Assembly (NCBI RefSeq): GCF_000013085.1
Contig: NC_007643.1
Span: 1,101,001 to 1,165,000 of the forward strand
DNA: 64,000 nucleotides
Direction: 5' to 3'
Source of the DNA: Rhodospirillum rubrum ATCC 11170
Lineage (GTDB): Bacteria > Pseudomonadota > Alphaproteobacteria > Rhodospirillales > Rhodospirillaceae
Numbering within the stretch: the first letter of the stretch is position 1; each line of letters begins with the position of its first letter. This document shows, piece by piece, positions 44,882-54,911 of the stretch. The notes under the pieces are model-generated. The model saw nothing but the letters and a program-made list of their open reading frames with translations. It had not been told where the DNA came from and did not search any database. Made by a program: the position numbers and the translations under genes.

Positions 44882-45607
44882 TTAATGGGCTTGAACGTCA
44901 CGGGCAAGAGCCTTGATTAGCCAAAGCGTTTCCGAGTCGATACGACCATCGAGGCGCTTTGGGCGGAAGTGACGCTGAAAGGCGAGAACAGTGGCTTGTA
45001 AGGAACTGATATCATAGCCTATTTGTTCAAGAAGGCAGGCCGCTTCGCCCTCGGTCGCGTCAACCGTCTCCGGGCGGACGCCCAAGGGTGGGGGCGGCCA
45101 GCGGCCGATGCCGTTTGAGGCGAGTCTCTGCCAGTCGAACAGTTCTCCCGGGTCCTCCTTGCGGGTCGGGGCGACATCGGCATGGCCGACGACATGGGCC
45201 GCGGGGATGGGATGGCGCTCCAGAATACCCCGGCCAAGGGCGATCAGGGTGGTCATCTGGGCCTCGGGGAAGGGGCGGTAGCCGAATTCGTGGCCGGGAT
45301 TGACCAATTCGATGCCGATCGAGCGGGCATTGACCCCTGGGCGGCCGCCCCAGGCCGAGACGCCGGCGTGCCAGGCCCGGCGGCGTTCCTCGACCAGCTT
45401 ATAGGCCGTTCCATCCTCGTCGATCAGCCAGTGGGCGCTGACCTGGGCCTGGGGATCGAGGAGGCGCGCCAGGGCCGCCTGCGCGCTGGGCATGCCGGTG
45501 TAATGGATCACCAGCATGTCGATGATCTGCCCGGGCGGGCGGTCATCGGCATTGGGCGAGAGGGCCTCGATAACCGGGAAATCCGGGGGGGCGGGACGGC
45601 TGGCCAC
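44882..45607 (-). CDS. N-acetylmuramoyl-L-alanine amidase, AmpD/AmiD type
   Basis: 241 residues. Zinc amidase_2 domain: MLVIHYTGM (zinc His), SAHWLIDEDGTAYKLV, RAWHAGVSAWGGRPGVNARSIGIELVN and VVGHADVAPTRKEDPGELFDW (second His and Asp). The C-terminal 70 residues look like a peptidoglycan-binding helical domain. No signal peptide is visible, so it is either cytoplasmic, recycling anhydro-muropeptides like AmpD, or exported by another route. rnpB begins about 11 bases past its stop. Confidence 0.9.
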   Translation of the reverse strand: MASRPAPPDFPVIEALSPNADDRPPGQIIDMLVIHYTGMPSAQAALARLLDPQAQVSAHWLIDEDGTAYKLVEERRRAWHAGVSAWGGRPGVNARSIGIELVNPGHEFGYRPFPEAQMTTLIALGRGILERHPIPAAHVVGHADVAPTRKEDPGELFDWQRLASNGIGRWPPPPLGVRPETVDATEGEAACLLEQIGYDISSLQATVLAFQRHFRPKRLDGRIDSETLWLIKALARDVQAH

Positions 45608-45613
45608 GGGCCT

Positions 45614-46387
45614 TCAGCGCCCGGCCCGGGCCTTGGTCAGGGTCTCGTAGGCGGCGTTGATGGTCGCCATTTTCTTGTTGGCGAGATCGACGAAATCGGG
45701 GGGCATTCCCTGGGCGACCAGGGTGTCGGGATGGTTCTCGCGAACCAGCTTCAGATAGGCCGAGCGGATGGCGCCATCGTCCATTTCCCGTGTGACGCCA
45801 AGGACTTCGTAAGGATCAGGCTCGGAAGAGGAATGGGTCGCGCGCACCCGGTCGAAGTCGCGGGGCGGCAGGCCGAACAGATCGGCGACCTTGTGCAGGA
45901 AGGCGATTTCCGAGGGGTGGAGCCGCCCGTCGGCCTGGGCGATGACGAACAAAGCGCCCAGCAGTTCCTCGAGGATTTGCGGGCTGTCGGCGAACATCCT
46001 GGCGATCTGCCGGGCATAGGCCTCGTAGCCGTCGGGGCTTTTTTTCGCCTCGTCGAAGATGCGTCCGACCGCCGCCATGTCCTGGGGCGGGATGCGGAAG
46101 GCGCGCTTGAAGGCGCTGATCTCCTCGCGGGTGACGGCGCCATCGGCCTTGGCCATCTTGGCCGACAGGGCGACGACGGCGACGGTGAAGGCCATCTGGC
46201 GCGCGGCATCATTGGCCCGCTCGAAAGCCGATCCGACCTTTACGCCTTCCGAAGGGCCGTAAACCTCCTGGCCCTCCTCGCGCATCTTGTCATAGGCATG
46301 GCCGGCGGCCGCGCCAAGAACGGCGCCAAGCGGCCCGCCGATGATGAACCCGCCGACACCGCCGACGATCTTCCCGAAGATGCTCAT
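45614..46387 (-). CDS. djlA: DjlA-like co-chaperone (TerB-like plus J domain)
   Basis: 257 residues. A glycine-rich hydrophobic N-terminal segment (GKIVGGVGGFIIGGPLGAVLG) may anchor it to the membrane. A TerB-like helical domain follows (about 60-180), then a C-terminal J domain (DPYEVLGVTREMDDGAIRSAY) with the HPD motif in ENHPDT. It should stimulate DnaK at the membrane. It is six bases upstream of the amidase gene and shares its strand. Confidence 0.88.
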   Translation of the reverse strand: MSIFGKIVGGVGGFIIGGPLGAVLGAAAGHAYDKMREEGQEVYGPSEGVKVGSAFERANDAARQMAFTVAVVALSAKMAKADGAVTREEISAFKRAFRIPPQDMAAVGRIFDEAKKSPDGYEAYARQIARMFADSPQILEELLGALFVIAQADGRLHPSEIAFLHKVADLFGLPPRDFDRVRATHSSSEPDPYEVLGVTREMDDGAIRSAYLKLVRENHPDTLVAQGMPPDFVDLANKKMATINAAYETLTKARAGR

Positions 46388-46595
46388 ATCCGGTGCGTCT
46401 CCAGCCTTCGATCAAACCGCGTTAAAGCGAAATTTTTGATCAGGATTCAATAAGTTAGAGTGACGAAGTCGCCGAGGGGCGGTGCCCCCTTCCGCCAGCC
46501 GCTGCAGACGGGAAAAAAGCATAGCGCCCCGTGGGAGGAAGGCAAGCCAACGCTTTGGGCGAAGGGCGTTTTTTCGCGCGCTCGCCGAAGGGGTG

Positions 46596-47090
46596 TTATC
46601 GACGGCCAAGGTCGAGGGCGTGGGTGGCCCTTGCTTCGCCGGTGATCGGCCGGAAGCCGTAGCGCTCGTAAAGGCGGGCCGCCAGCGGATTGACGGTATG
46701 TAGCCGTAAGCGCCGCCAGCGCGGTCGGGCGCGGGCTAGGCAAGCCTGGAGCAGCCTTTCCGCCAGACGGCGATTGCGCCCATTGGGGTGTATGTATATA
46801 TACCTAAGGCGTCCGGTATCAGGGTCCGCGACATGGGGGTCGGCGCTGAGGCAGGCCATTCCCAAGGGGATACCTCCGTCTTGTTCTTTAGCCCAAGCCA
46901 CGAAAAGCCCTTCTCCCGCGTCAAGGAAAGGTCTTTCTCGCCAACAGGTTGGGAAATCACCCACCCATTCATAACCCTCGGTTACCCCATCGGCCACCAG
47001 CGACAGCAGCGGGGAGGGCAAGACCGGATCGGTCCAAGGGGTGATAAATGTTTCTGATCCGAAAGAATATGGCTGGAGGAGGGATGTCAT
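46596..47090 (-). CDS. GNAT-family N-acetyltransferase
   Basis: 164 residues. The acetyl-CoA motif is HPNGRNRRLAERLLQACLARA (Arg/Gly-x-Gly/Ala type), and the C-terminal LHTVNPLAARLYERYGFRPI is characteristic of GNAT proteins. Substrate unknown. The middle of the gene uses codons such as TAT, ATA and CTA more than its neighbours do, with a run of alternating T/A at 46790-46800. An AAAGG stands directly before the ATG. Confidence 0.75.
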   Translation of the reverse strand: MTSLLQPYSFGSETFITPWTDPVLPSPLLSLVADGVTEGYEWVGDFPTCWRERPFLDAGEGLFVAWAKEQDGGIPLGMACLSADPHVADPDTGRLRYIYIHPNGRNRRLAERLLQACLARARPRWRRLRLHTVNPLAARLYERYGFRPITGEARATHALDLGRR

Positions 47091-47143
47091 CCTTTAGTCC
47101 TCTGTCTATACGCTATACTACGGCTAATCTTGTGGGGCCTCTC

Positions 47144-47602
47144 CTATTTCTTACAAAGACTGCTCTGTACCAGGGGGCCTCCGAGGGCTTTTTCAACGGC
47201 TTCGAAGGGGAGTAGGGCGCAGGAATGCCTGCTTGGGGTTGAGGAAATGGCCGAGAACATCTCGAGAGTAGCCCAGGGAGCACCCGGAGGGGGGGTGTTT
47301 TTCTTGAGCATCGCCCGCAAATGGCGGGCGGCTTCGGCGATATCGCAGGGATGTAGACCGGGCGCGGCCTCGGCAAGGACGGTGGCGGCGGCTTCGACCA
47401 GCAGGCAGCCGCGCGCCCGGACGGTGGCGGTGGCGATGCGGCCATCCTCGCCTAAAACCAGATCGATGCTGACCTCGTCGCCGCAAAACGGGTTGTCGCG
47501 GTGAACGTGGAAATCGGCGTGGGTGGGGGTGGGACCGCGCGGCGTTCGCGCCGCCGCGGCGATCAGCGCGTCGTTGAAAAGCGCCTCGATCTTCGGTGTC
47601 AT
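47144..47602 (-). CDS. NifU/SufU-like iron-sulfur cluster scaffold protein
   Basis: 152 residues. The three scaffold cysteines occur in their usual contexts: NPFCGDEVSIDL, RARGCLLVEAAATVLAE and RHSCALLPFEAVEKAL. The Asp after CG is present. Such proteins assemble [2Fe-2S] clusters and pass them on. The ATG at 47602 overlaps the stop of the CoxI-like gene (ATGA), so the two are one operon that diverges from coxSLM. A role in supplying clusters to CoxS is inferred from position. The last 40 residues are encoded with lower third-position GC than the rest. Confidence 0.8.
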   Translation of the reverse strand: MTPKIEALFNDALIAAAARTPRGPTPTHADFHVHRDNPFCGDEVSIDLVLGEDGRIATATVRARGCLLVEAAATVLAEAAPGLHPCDIAEAARHLRAMLKKNTPPPGAPWATLEMFSAISSTPSRHSCALLPFEAVEKALGGPLVQSSLCKK

Positions 47603-47955
47603 CGCAGGGCTTCCACGAACACCTGGATCCGCCCGCCGCACGACAGCCCGACATCCCAGGCCCGTTCGCTCGATACCGAGAAATCGAGGATCTTGGGCGT
47701 GCCTTCGGCGATCACCTCCATCGCCTCGGCGATCACCGCGCCTTCGATGCAGCCGCCCGAGACCGAGCCGACAAAGGCCCCCTTGCTGTCGACGACCAGC
47801 ATCGAGCCGACCGGCCGGGGCGAACTGCCCCAGGTCGAGATCACCGTGGCCAAGGCCACCCGCCGACCCTGGCCCAGCCAGATCTCGGCTTCCCTCAGGG
47901 GATCCCCCTCGGGCTCAAACCCCCCGGCACTGATGGCAGACGGCATGGCGGTCAT
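47599..47955 (-). CDS. XdhC/CoxI-family maturation protein, N-terminal domain only
   Basis: 118 residues. It has the XdhC_CoxI domain pattern: LATVISTWGSSPRPVGSMLVV, GAFVGSVSGGCIEGAVIAEA (conserved Cys) and LSCGGRIQVFVE. The Rossmann domain that completes full-length XdhC is absent; a matching C-terminal-type protein is encoded separately at 54198-54911. The family helps put the terminal sulfido ligand on the Mo cofactor of hydroxylases. It diverges from coxS with a 242-base gap. Confidence 0.85.
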   Translation of the reverse strand: MTAMPSAISAGGFEPEGDPLREAEIWLGQGRRVALATVISTWGSSPRPVGSMLVVDSKGAFVGSVSGGCIEGAVIAEAMEVIAEGTPKILDFSVSSERAWDVGLSCGGRIQVFVEALR

Positions 47956-48197
47956 CCTTTATCCCTTGTGGCGGGCCGTAGGGTGGGGCGCTTCGCCAAG
48001 ATTGGCGCGGATCGCTAAGCTGGCAAGGGCGGATAAATTCTCTGGACCGGCCCATGGAAAACCCCGGCGACCATCGCCACGTGCACTCCACAGCCAAAAT
48101 TCCCCCGGATCCAAGGGGGGAGGGCGGACCGGTCGGTCCCCATGGGGCGCGACGGCGGACCCGCGACGATAAAAGACGATAAAAGGGAGGCGTTCGC

Positions 48198-48695
<498 letters not shown>

Positions 48696-48767
48696 GCGCC
48701 TTTGGCGATCGAGCCGTCGTTTCCGCGCCCATTCCCCGCCCGATACCCCCTAAGGGAGGGTTAGTCT

Positions 48768-51179
48768 ATGCCCAGCGATTCAGCGACCGTGACCGATCTG
48801 CAGAGCGCCGCCCAGCGCAGCGGCATCGGCGTATCCGTGCGCCGCAAGGAAGACCGCCGCTTCCTGACCGGCCAGGGCACCTATACCGATGATATCGTCC
48901 GCCCGGGCATGGTTCATGCCTTCCTGCTGCGCTCGCCCCATGCCCATGCCCGCATCGCCGCCCTCGATGTCGGCCCGGCCCGCGCCGCCAAAGGGGTGCT
49001 CGCCGTGTTCACCGGGGCCGATATGGCCGCCGACAAGGTGGGGTCGATCCCCTGCGGCTGGGCGGTCGCCAATAAGGACGGCACGCCGATGGCCGAACCG
49101 CCCCATCCGGCGCTGGCGGTCGATCGGGTCCGTCACGTCGGCGATGCGGTGGCCGTGGTCATCGCCCGCACCCTGGCCCAGGCCAAGGACGCCGCCGAGC
49201 TGATCGAGATCGATTATCAGGATCTTCCCGTCGTCGTCGATCCGGCCCAGGCCCTGAACAGCCCGGCCATCCACGATCAGGCGCCGGGCAATCTGTGCTA
49301 TGACTGGGAGATCGGCGACGCCGCCGCCGTCGAGGCCGCCTTCGCCCGCGCCCATCACATCACCCGGCTGGATCTGATCAACAACCGCCTGGTGCCCAAC
49401 GCCATGGAGCCGCGCAGCTATATCGGCGAATATGACCGGGCGACGGGGGAATACACCCTGACCACCACCAGCCAGAACCCCCATGTCATCCGCCTGCTGA
49501 TGGGCGCCTTCGTGCTCAACATCCCCGAGCACAAGCTGCGCGTCGTCTCGCCCGATGTCGGCGGCGGCTTCGGCTCGAAGATCTATCATTACGCCGAGGA
49601 GGCCATCGTCACCTGGGCGGCGCCCAAGGTCGGCAAGCCGATCAAATGGACCTCGGACCGCTCGGAGGCCTTTTTGTCCGATGCCCATGGCCGCGACCAT
49701 GTCAGCCATGCCGAACTGGCCCTGGCCGAGGATGGCACCTTTCTGGCGCTGAAGGTCGACACCATCGCCAATCTCGGCGCCTATCTGTCGACCTTCTCGA
49801 CGGCGGTGCCGACCTATCTATATGCGACGCTGCTGGCCGGGGTCTATCGCACGCCGGCCATCCATTGCCGGGTGCGCAGCGTCTTTACCAATACGGTGCC
49901 CGTCGACGCCTATCGCGGGGCGGGGCGGCCGGAAGCCACCTATCTGATCGAGCGCATCGTCGACAAGGCCGCCCGCGAGATCGGCATGGACCGGGTGGCC
50001 TTGCGCCGCAAGAACTTCATCCCCGCCGATGCCTTCCCCTATCAAACGCCCGTCGCCTTGCAATACGACAGCGGCGATTACGAGGCGACCTTGGGCAAGG
50101 CCCTGGTGCTGGCCGATGTCGAGGGCTTCGCCGCCCGGCGGGCCGAGGCGGAGGCGCGGGGGAAGGTGCGCGGCCTGGGCTATTCCACCTATCTGGAGGC
50201 GTGCGGCATCGCCCCCTCGGCGGTGGTCGGCTCGCTGGGCGCCCGGGCGGGCTTGTTCGAATGCGCCGTGGTCCGCGTTCATCCCACCGGCAGCGTCACC
50301 GTGCTGACCGGATCGCACAGCCACGGCCAGGGCCATGAAACGACCTTCGCCCAGTTGGTTTCCGACACCCTGGGGCTGCCCATCGAAAATGTCGAGATCA
50401 GCCATGGCGACACCAATAAGGTGCCCTTTGGCATGGGCACCTATGGCTCGCGCTCGCTGGCCGTGGGCGGCGAGGCCTTGATGAAGGCCATGGGCAAGGT
50501 GGTGGACAAGGCGCGCAAGATCGCCGCCCATGCCCTGGAGGCCGCGGTCGAGGATGTGGAGTTCAAGGACGGCAGCTTCACCATCGCCGGCACCGACAAG
50601 GCGATGACCTTCGCCCAGGTCGCGCTTACCGCCTATGTCCCCCACAATTTCCCCCATGACCAGCTTGAACCGGGGCTTGAGGAACAGGCCTTCTACGATC
50701 CGATGAACTTCACCTATCCCGGCGGCTGCCACATCTGCGAGGTCGAGATCGACCCGCAAACCGGCGTAGTCGAGGTCGTGGCGATGACGGCGGTCGATGA
50801 TGTCGGGCGGGTGATCAATCCGATGATCGTTCACGGCCAGATCCATGGCGGACTGGCCCAGGGCATCGGTCAGGCGCTGATCGAGGGCTGCGCTTACGAC
50901 GCCAACGGCCAGTTGGTCACCGGCAGTTTCATGGATTACGCCATGCCGCGCGCCGACCGCCTGCCCAGCTTCCGCGTCGATAACGCCGTTACCCTTTGCG
51001 CCCATAACTCGCTGGGGGTGAAGGGCTGCGGTGAGGTCGGGGCCATCGGCAGTCCGCCCGCCGTCATCAACGCCGTGCTCGACGCCCTGGCGCCCTTGGG
51101 CGTGAGCGATATCGCCATGCCGGCCACGCCCTTCCGGGTTTGGCGGGCGATCGAGGCGGCGCGCGCCGCCGCCCAGTAG
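48768..51179 (+). CDS. coxL: Molybdenum hydroxylase large subunit, form II CoxL type
   Basis: 803 residues. The MPT-cofactor region [11 protein letters not shown] is near residue 265. The active-site loop reads AYRGAGR (near residue 381), the form II signature, not the AYRCSFR of true (form I) CO dehydrogenase. The catalytic Glu is in [14 protein letters not shown] near residue 756. The cysteine that bears copper in form I is missing, so CO oxidation by the form I mechanism is not expected. The natural substrate is unknown. It begins 72 bases after coxS with AGGGAGG upstream. Confidence 0.93.
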   Translation: MPSDSATVTDLQSAAQRSGIGVSVRRKEDRRFLTGQGTYTDDIVRPGMVHAFLLRSPHAHARIAALDVGPARAAKGVLAVFTGADMAADKVGSIPCGWAVANKDGTPMAEPPHPALAVDRVRHVGDAVAVVIARTLAQAKDAAELIEIDYQDLPVVVDPAQALNSPAIHDQAPGNLCYDWEIGDAAAVEAAFARAHHITRLDLINNRLVPNAMEPRSYIGEYDRATGEYTLTTTSQNPHVIRLLMGAFVLNIPEHKLRVVSPDVGGGFGSKIYHYAEEAIVTWAAPKVGKPIKWTSDRSEAFLSDAHGRDHVSHAELALAEDGTFLALKVDTIANLGAYLSTFSTAVPTYLYATLLAGVYRTPAIHCRVRSVFTNTVPVDAYRGAGRPEATYLIERIVDKAAREIGMDRVALRRKNFIPADAFPYQTPVALQYDSGDYEATLGKALVLADVEGFAARRAEAEARGKVRGLGYSTYLEACGIAPSAVVGSLGARAGLFECAVVRVHPTGSVTVLTGSHSHGQGHETTFAQLVSDTLGLPIENVEISHGDTNKVPFGMGTYGSRSLAVGGEALMKAMGKVVDKARKIAAHALEAAVEDVEFKDGSFTIAGTDKAMTFAQVALTAYVPHNFPHDQLEPGLEEQAFYDPMNFTYPGGCHICEVEIDPQTGVVEVVAMTAVDDVGRVINPMIVHGQIHGGLAQGIGQALIEGCAYDANGQLVTGSFMDYAMPRADRLPSFRVDNAVTLCAHNSLGVKGCGEVGAIGSPPAVINAVLDALAPLGVSDIAMPATPFRVWRAIEAARAAAQ

Positions 51180-51215
51180 CGTCGTTCCAGCCCTCGCCAA
51201 ACCGAAGGTGATGCT

Positions 51216-52013
51216 ATGTATGTCTTTGATTATCACCGCCCGAACTCGCTGGCCGATGCCCATGGCCTGCTGACCGCGCGCGAGGACGCCAAGATCCTGG
51301 CCGGCGGCATGACCCTGATCCCCACCCTCAAGCAGCGTCTGGCCCAACCCAGCGATCTGATCGATCTCAGCGCCTGTCCGGGGTTGAGCGGCATCACCCT
51401 GGCGGCCGACAGCCTGACCATCGGCGCCATGACCTGCCACGCCGCCGTGGCGGCGAACCCCCAGGTGATCGCCGCCCTGCCGGCGCTGGCCAGCTTGGCT
51501 GCGGGGATCGGTGATCCGGCGGTGCGCAATCGCGGCACGCTGGGCGGCTCGATCGCCAATGACGATCCGGCCGCCGATTGGCCGGCCGCCTGCCTGGGGC
51601 TGGGCGCCACCATCCTTACCGACAGCCGGGAAATCGCCGCCGAGGATTTCTTTCTCGGCCTCTTTGAAACCGCGCTCGAGCCGGCCGAGATCATCACCGC
51701 CGTGCGCTTTCCGCTGCCTTTGGCCGCCGCCTATGCCAAATTCGACCAACCGGCCTCGCGCTTCGCCCTGGTCGGCGTTTTCGTCGCCCGCACCGCTGCG
51801 GGAAGCCGGGTGGCGGTGACCGGCGCCTCGCAAGAGGGGGTGTTCCGCGCCGGCGATCTGGAAAAGGCCCTTGATCGGGATTTCTCGGCCGCCGCCCTGG
51901 AGGGGGTGAGAGTCTCGCCCGCCCGGCTCAATGAGGATATCCACGGCGATGGCGCCTATCGCGCCCATTTGATCGGGGTGATGGCCGGGCGGGCGGTGAG
52001 CGCCTGCCAATGA
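51216..52013 (+). CDS. coxM: Molybdenum hydroxylase FAD subunit, CoxM type
   Basis: 265 residues. The FAD motifs are KILAGGMTLIPTLK near residue 30 and DPAVRNRGTLGGSIANDDPAAD near 105. It receives electrons from CoxS. It is coupled to coxD by a 4-base overlap. Confidence 0.94.
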   Translation: MYVFDYHRPNSLADAHGLLTAREDAKILAGGMTLIPTLKQRLAQPSDLIDLSACPGLSGITLAADSLTIGAMTCHAAVAANPQVIAALPALASLAAGIGDPAVRNRGTLGGSIANDDPAADWPAACLGLGATILTDSREIAAEDFFLGLFETALEPAEIITAVRFPLPLAAAYAKFDQPASRFALVGVFVARTAAGSRVAVTGASQEGVFRAGDLEKALDRDFSAAALEGVRVSPARLNEDIHGDGAYRAHLIGVMAGRAVSACQ

Positions 52014-52954
52014 CGGTGCCGCGCCCGATCGATCGCCGGTCCGGGGATCTGCCCGTCGATGTCGACGCCACCGAGGCCCTGTTGGCCGGCGGTGGCTATC
52101 TGGCCGAACGCGCCCTGTCGACGGCGCTGTTCCTCGCCCTGTCCCTGGGACGGCCGCTGTTTCTGGAAGGCGAGGCCGGGGTCGGCAAGACCGAGGTGGC
52201 CAAGGTCCTGGCCGAAACCCTGGGGCGGCGGCTATTGCGCCTGCAATGCTACGAGGGGCTTGATCTGGCCCAGGCGGCCTATGAATGGAACTTCGCCCGC
52301 CAGATGCTGGAGATCCGCCTGGGCGAGGCGAGCGGTGAGTCGCGCGAGCGCCTGGAGGCCGGGCTGTTTTCCGAGCGCTTCCTGATCAAGCGGCCGCTGC
52401 TTCAGGCCCTGGAGGTCCACGAGGGCGGGCCGCCGGTGCTGCTGATCGACGAGCTCGACCGCGCCGATGAACCCTTCGAGGCCTTTTTGCTCGAGGTTCT
52501 GGCCGATCATCAGGTCAGCATTCCCGAAATCGGCGTGATCCGCGCCGCCCAACCGCCGCTGGTCATCCTGACCTCGAACCGCACCCGCGAGATCCACGAC
52601 GCGGTCAAACGCCGCTGCTTCTATCACTGGGTCGATTATCCCGATGCCGCCCGCGAACTGGCGATCCTGCGGCGCAAGGCCCCCGAGGCGCCCGAGGCCC
52701 TGTCGCGTCAGATCGTCGCCTTCGTTCAAAAGATCCGCTCGATGGATCTGTTCAAGCCCCCCGGCGTCGCCGAAACCATCGATTGGGCCCAGGCGCTGAC
52801 CCGCCTTGATAAGCTGGCCCTCGATCCCGAGACGATCAACGACACCCTGGGCACCTTGCTGAAGTACCAAGAAGACATCGGCCGCCTGCGCGGGTCCGAG
52901 TCCGCCCGGGTGCTGGCGGCGGTGCGTGAGGGCGCGGCGGAGGCGGGAAGGTGA
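52010..52954 (+). CDS. coxD: MoxR-family AAA+ ATPase, CoxD type
   Basis: 314 residues. Walker A GEAGVGKTEVAKVLAE near residue 50, Walker B VLLIDELDRADEPFEAF and sensor LTSNRTREIHDAVKRR. CoxD-type MoxR ATPases help build the metal-sulfur centre of form I CO dehydrogenase, acting with a VWA partner. The VWA partner gene follows here with a 4-base overlap. Confidence 0.92.
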   Translation: MTVPRPIDRRSGDLPVDVDATEALLAGGGYLAERALSTALFLALSLGRPLFLEGEAGVGKTEVAKVLAETLGRRLLRLQCYEGLDLAQAAYEWNFARQMLEIRLGEASGESRERLEAGLFSERFLIKRPLLQALEVHEGGPPVLLIDELDRADEPFEAFLLEVLADHQVSIPEIGVIRAAQPPLVILTSNRTREIHDAVKRRCFYHWVDYPDAARELAILRRKAPEAPEALSRQIVAFVQKIRSMDLFKPPGVAETIDWAQALTRLDKLALDPETINDTLGTLLKYQEDIGRLRGSESARVLAAVREGAAEAGR

Positions 52955-54216
52955 GCGGCGAGCGGCCGCCCCCGGCCAATCTGGTGATGGCGACGGCCGA
53001 TGGCGGGCGTCTGGCGGAAAATATCGTGCATTTCGCCCGGGTTCTGCGCGGGGCGGGGATGGCGGTCGGCCCCGGGCGGATCGCCGACGCCCTGGCCGCC
53101 CTGGCGGTGGTCGGGGTTGGCAGTCGCACCGACTTCTATTGGACCTTGCACGCGGTGTTCGTCAGCCGGCGCGATCAGCGGACGGTGTTCGATCAGGCCT
53201 TCCATCTGTTCTGGCGCGATCCCGATCTGCTGCGCCAGTTGCTCGGCCTGCTGCTGCCCACCAGCCCGGAGGCGCCCGAAGATTCCGGCCTGTTGCCCCG
53301 GGTGGCCGAGGCCCTGGCCCGGCGCGAGCGCCCGGAGGCGCCGAAGGATCCCGAGGCGCCCGAAGAGATCACCGTCGATGCGGCCCTGAGCTTTTCGCCG
53401 GTCGAGGCCCTGGCGACCAAGGATTTCGAGAAGATGACCGCGGCCGAATACGCCGAGGCCAAGCGTGCCGCCCGCGCCCTGGCCCTGCCGGTGGCCAAGC
53501 GCCGCTCGCGCCGCTGCCGTGCCGATCCCGGCGGATCGCGCCTGGACCCGCGCGCCAGCTTGCGCGCCCTGGTCCGCCAGGGGGGGGATTTGATGAAGCC
53601 CTGCTATCGCAAGCCGCGCCAGGAGCCGCCGCCGCTGGTCGTGCTTTGTGATATTTCGGGCTCGATGGAGCGCTATGCGCGGATCTTGCTGCAGTTCATC
53701 GTCGGGCTGGCTGGCGAGCGCCAGCGCCTGGGGGTCTTTCTGTTTGGCACCCGCCTGACCAATGTCAGCCGGGGCCTGCGCGAGCGCGACGCCGATGCCG
53801 CCGTGGCCCGGGTGGCGGCGGCGGCCAGCGACTGGGCCGGGGGAACGCGCATCGCCGCCTGCCTGCGCGCCTTCAACCGCGACTGGTCACGCCGCGTGCT
53901 TGGCCCCGGGGCGGTGGTGCTGCTGATCACCGACGGCCTTGACCGTGACGACCCCGAGGTTCTGGAGACCGAGGTCGCCCGTTTGGCACGATCGTGCCAT
54001 TGCCTGTTGTGGCTGAACCCTTTGCTGCGCTACGACGGATACCAACCCCGGGCCCGGGGGGCGCGGGCGCTGATCGGCCATGTTCACGGCCACCGTCCGG
54101 TTCATAATCTGACCAGCCTTGCCGATCTGGCCTCGGCTTTGGCTTCGGGCGGGATCGCCGGGCGCGGTTGGGCGGCGAGCGGAAGGGCGGAGAGGCGATG
54201 GACCGGAGCCTTCTAG
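52951..54216 (+). CDS. coxE: VWA-domain protein, CoxE type
   Basis: 421 residues. The C-terminal VWA domain has the metal-ion site DxSxS in VVLCDISGSMERY, followed by LRAFNRDWSR and LLITDGLDRDD. The N-terminal 200 residues are helical and charged. MoxR ATPases and VWA proteins work as chaperone pairs that insert metal cofactors. The gene overlaps coxF by 19 bases. Confidence 0.92.
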   Translation: MSGERPPPANLVMATADGGRLAENIVHFARVLRGAGMAVGPGRIADALAALAVVGVGSRTDFYWTLHAVFVSRRDQRTVFDQAFHLFWRDPDLLRQLLGLLLPTSPEAPEDSGLLPRVAEALARRERPEAPKDPEAPEEITVDAALSFSPVEALATKDFEKMTAAEYAEAKRAARALALPVAKRRSRRCRADPGGSRLDPRASLRALVRQGGDLMKPCYRKPRQEPPPLVVLCDISGSMERYARILLQFIVGLAGERQRLGVFLFGTRLTNVSRGLRERDADAAVARVAAAASDWAGGTRIAACLRAFNRDWSRRVLGPGAVVLLITDGLDRDDPEVLETEVARLARSCHCLLWLNPLLRYDGYQPRARGARALIGHVHGHRPVHNLTSLADLASALASGGIAGRGWAASGRAERRWTGAF

Positions 54217-54911
54217 AACGACTGAACAAGGCGCGCGCCGCCAAGCGGCCCGCCGTTCTGGTGACGGCGCTTGACGGCGGTGCCCAGGCGCTGATCATCG
54301 ATGGCGCCCCGGCCGGCGGCACGCTGGTGCCCGAAGACGCCTTGGCGCAAGCCCTGGCCGAGGGGGCGACCGGCGAGATCGAGCTGGCGGAGCGGCGCTA
54401 TTTCGTCCAGGTCTTCGATCCGCCGCGGCGGCTGTTCCTGATCGGCGCCGTTCACATCGGTCAGGCCCTGGCGCCGATGGCGGCGATGGCCGGCTTTGGC
54501 GTGGTGATCATCGATCCCCGGCGGGCCTGGGCGACGGCCGAGCGTTTCCCCGGCGCCGTGCTCGATCCGCGCTGGCCCGACGAGGCCCTGGCCAGCCATG
54601 GCCTGGATCGCCGCTCGGCGGTGGTGACGCTGACCCATGATTCCAAGATCGATGATCCGGCGCTGGTCGTCGCCCTGCCGAGTGCGGCCTTCTATGTGGC
54701 GGCCTTGGGCAGTCCGCGAACCCACGGCCAAAGGGTGGAGCGGCTGACCCCGAAGATTGGCGCGGCGGCTTTGGCCCGGCTCAAGGCCCCGGCCGGCCTG
54801 GATATCGGCGCCTCCACCCCGGCCGAGATCGCCGTTTCGGTATTGGCCGAGATGATCCTGGCCCTGCGCGGCGCCAAGGCGGCCCGACCGCCCAAGGATG
54901 CCCGGCCATGA
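54198..54911 (+). CDS. coxF: XdhC-family protein with C-terminal Rossmann domain, CoxF type
   Basis: 237 residues from ATG 54198, chosen because GGAGAGGCG precedes it. A short N-terminal region (1-85) is followed by a nucleotide-binding stretch LFLIGAVHIGQALAPMAAM and VVIIDPRRAW. VVTLTHDSKIDDPALVVAL and LDIGASTPAEIAVSVLAEM follow; all are typical of XdhC C-terminal domains. With the CoxI-like protein at 47599-47955 it makes up the two halves of a full XdhC. It likely assists sulfuration or loading of the Mo cofactor. Confidence 0.88.
   Translation: MDRSLLERLNKARAAKRPAVLVTALDGGAQALIIDGAPAGGTLVPEDALAQALAEGATGEIELAERRYFVQVFDPPRRLFLIGAVHIGQALAPMAAMAGFGVVIIDPRRAWATAERFPGAVLDPRWPDEALASHGLDRRSAVVTLTHDSKIDDPALVVALPSAAFYVAALGSPRTHGQRVERLTPKIGAAALARLKAPAGLDIGASTPAEIAVSVLAEMILALRGAKAARPPKDARP

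Noticed and set aside
49818-52010. 730-codon frame antisense to coxL and coxM
   Set aside because: Same reason; both plus-strand proteins carry complete cofactor motifs.
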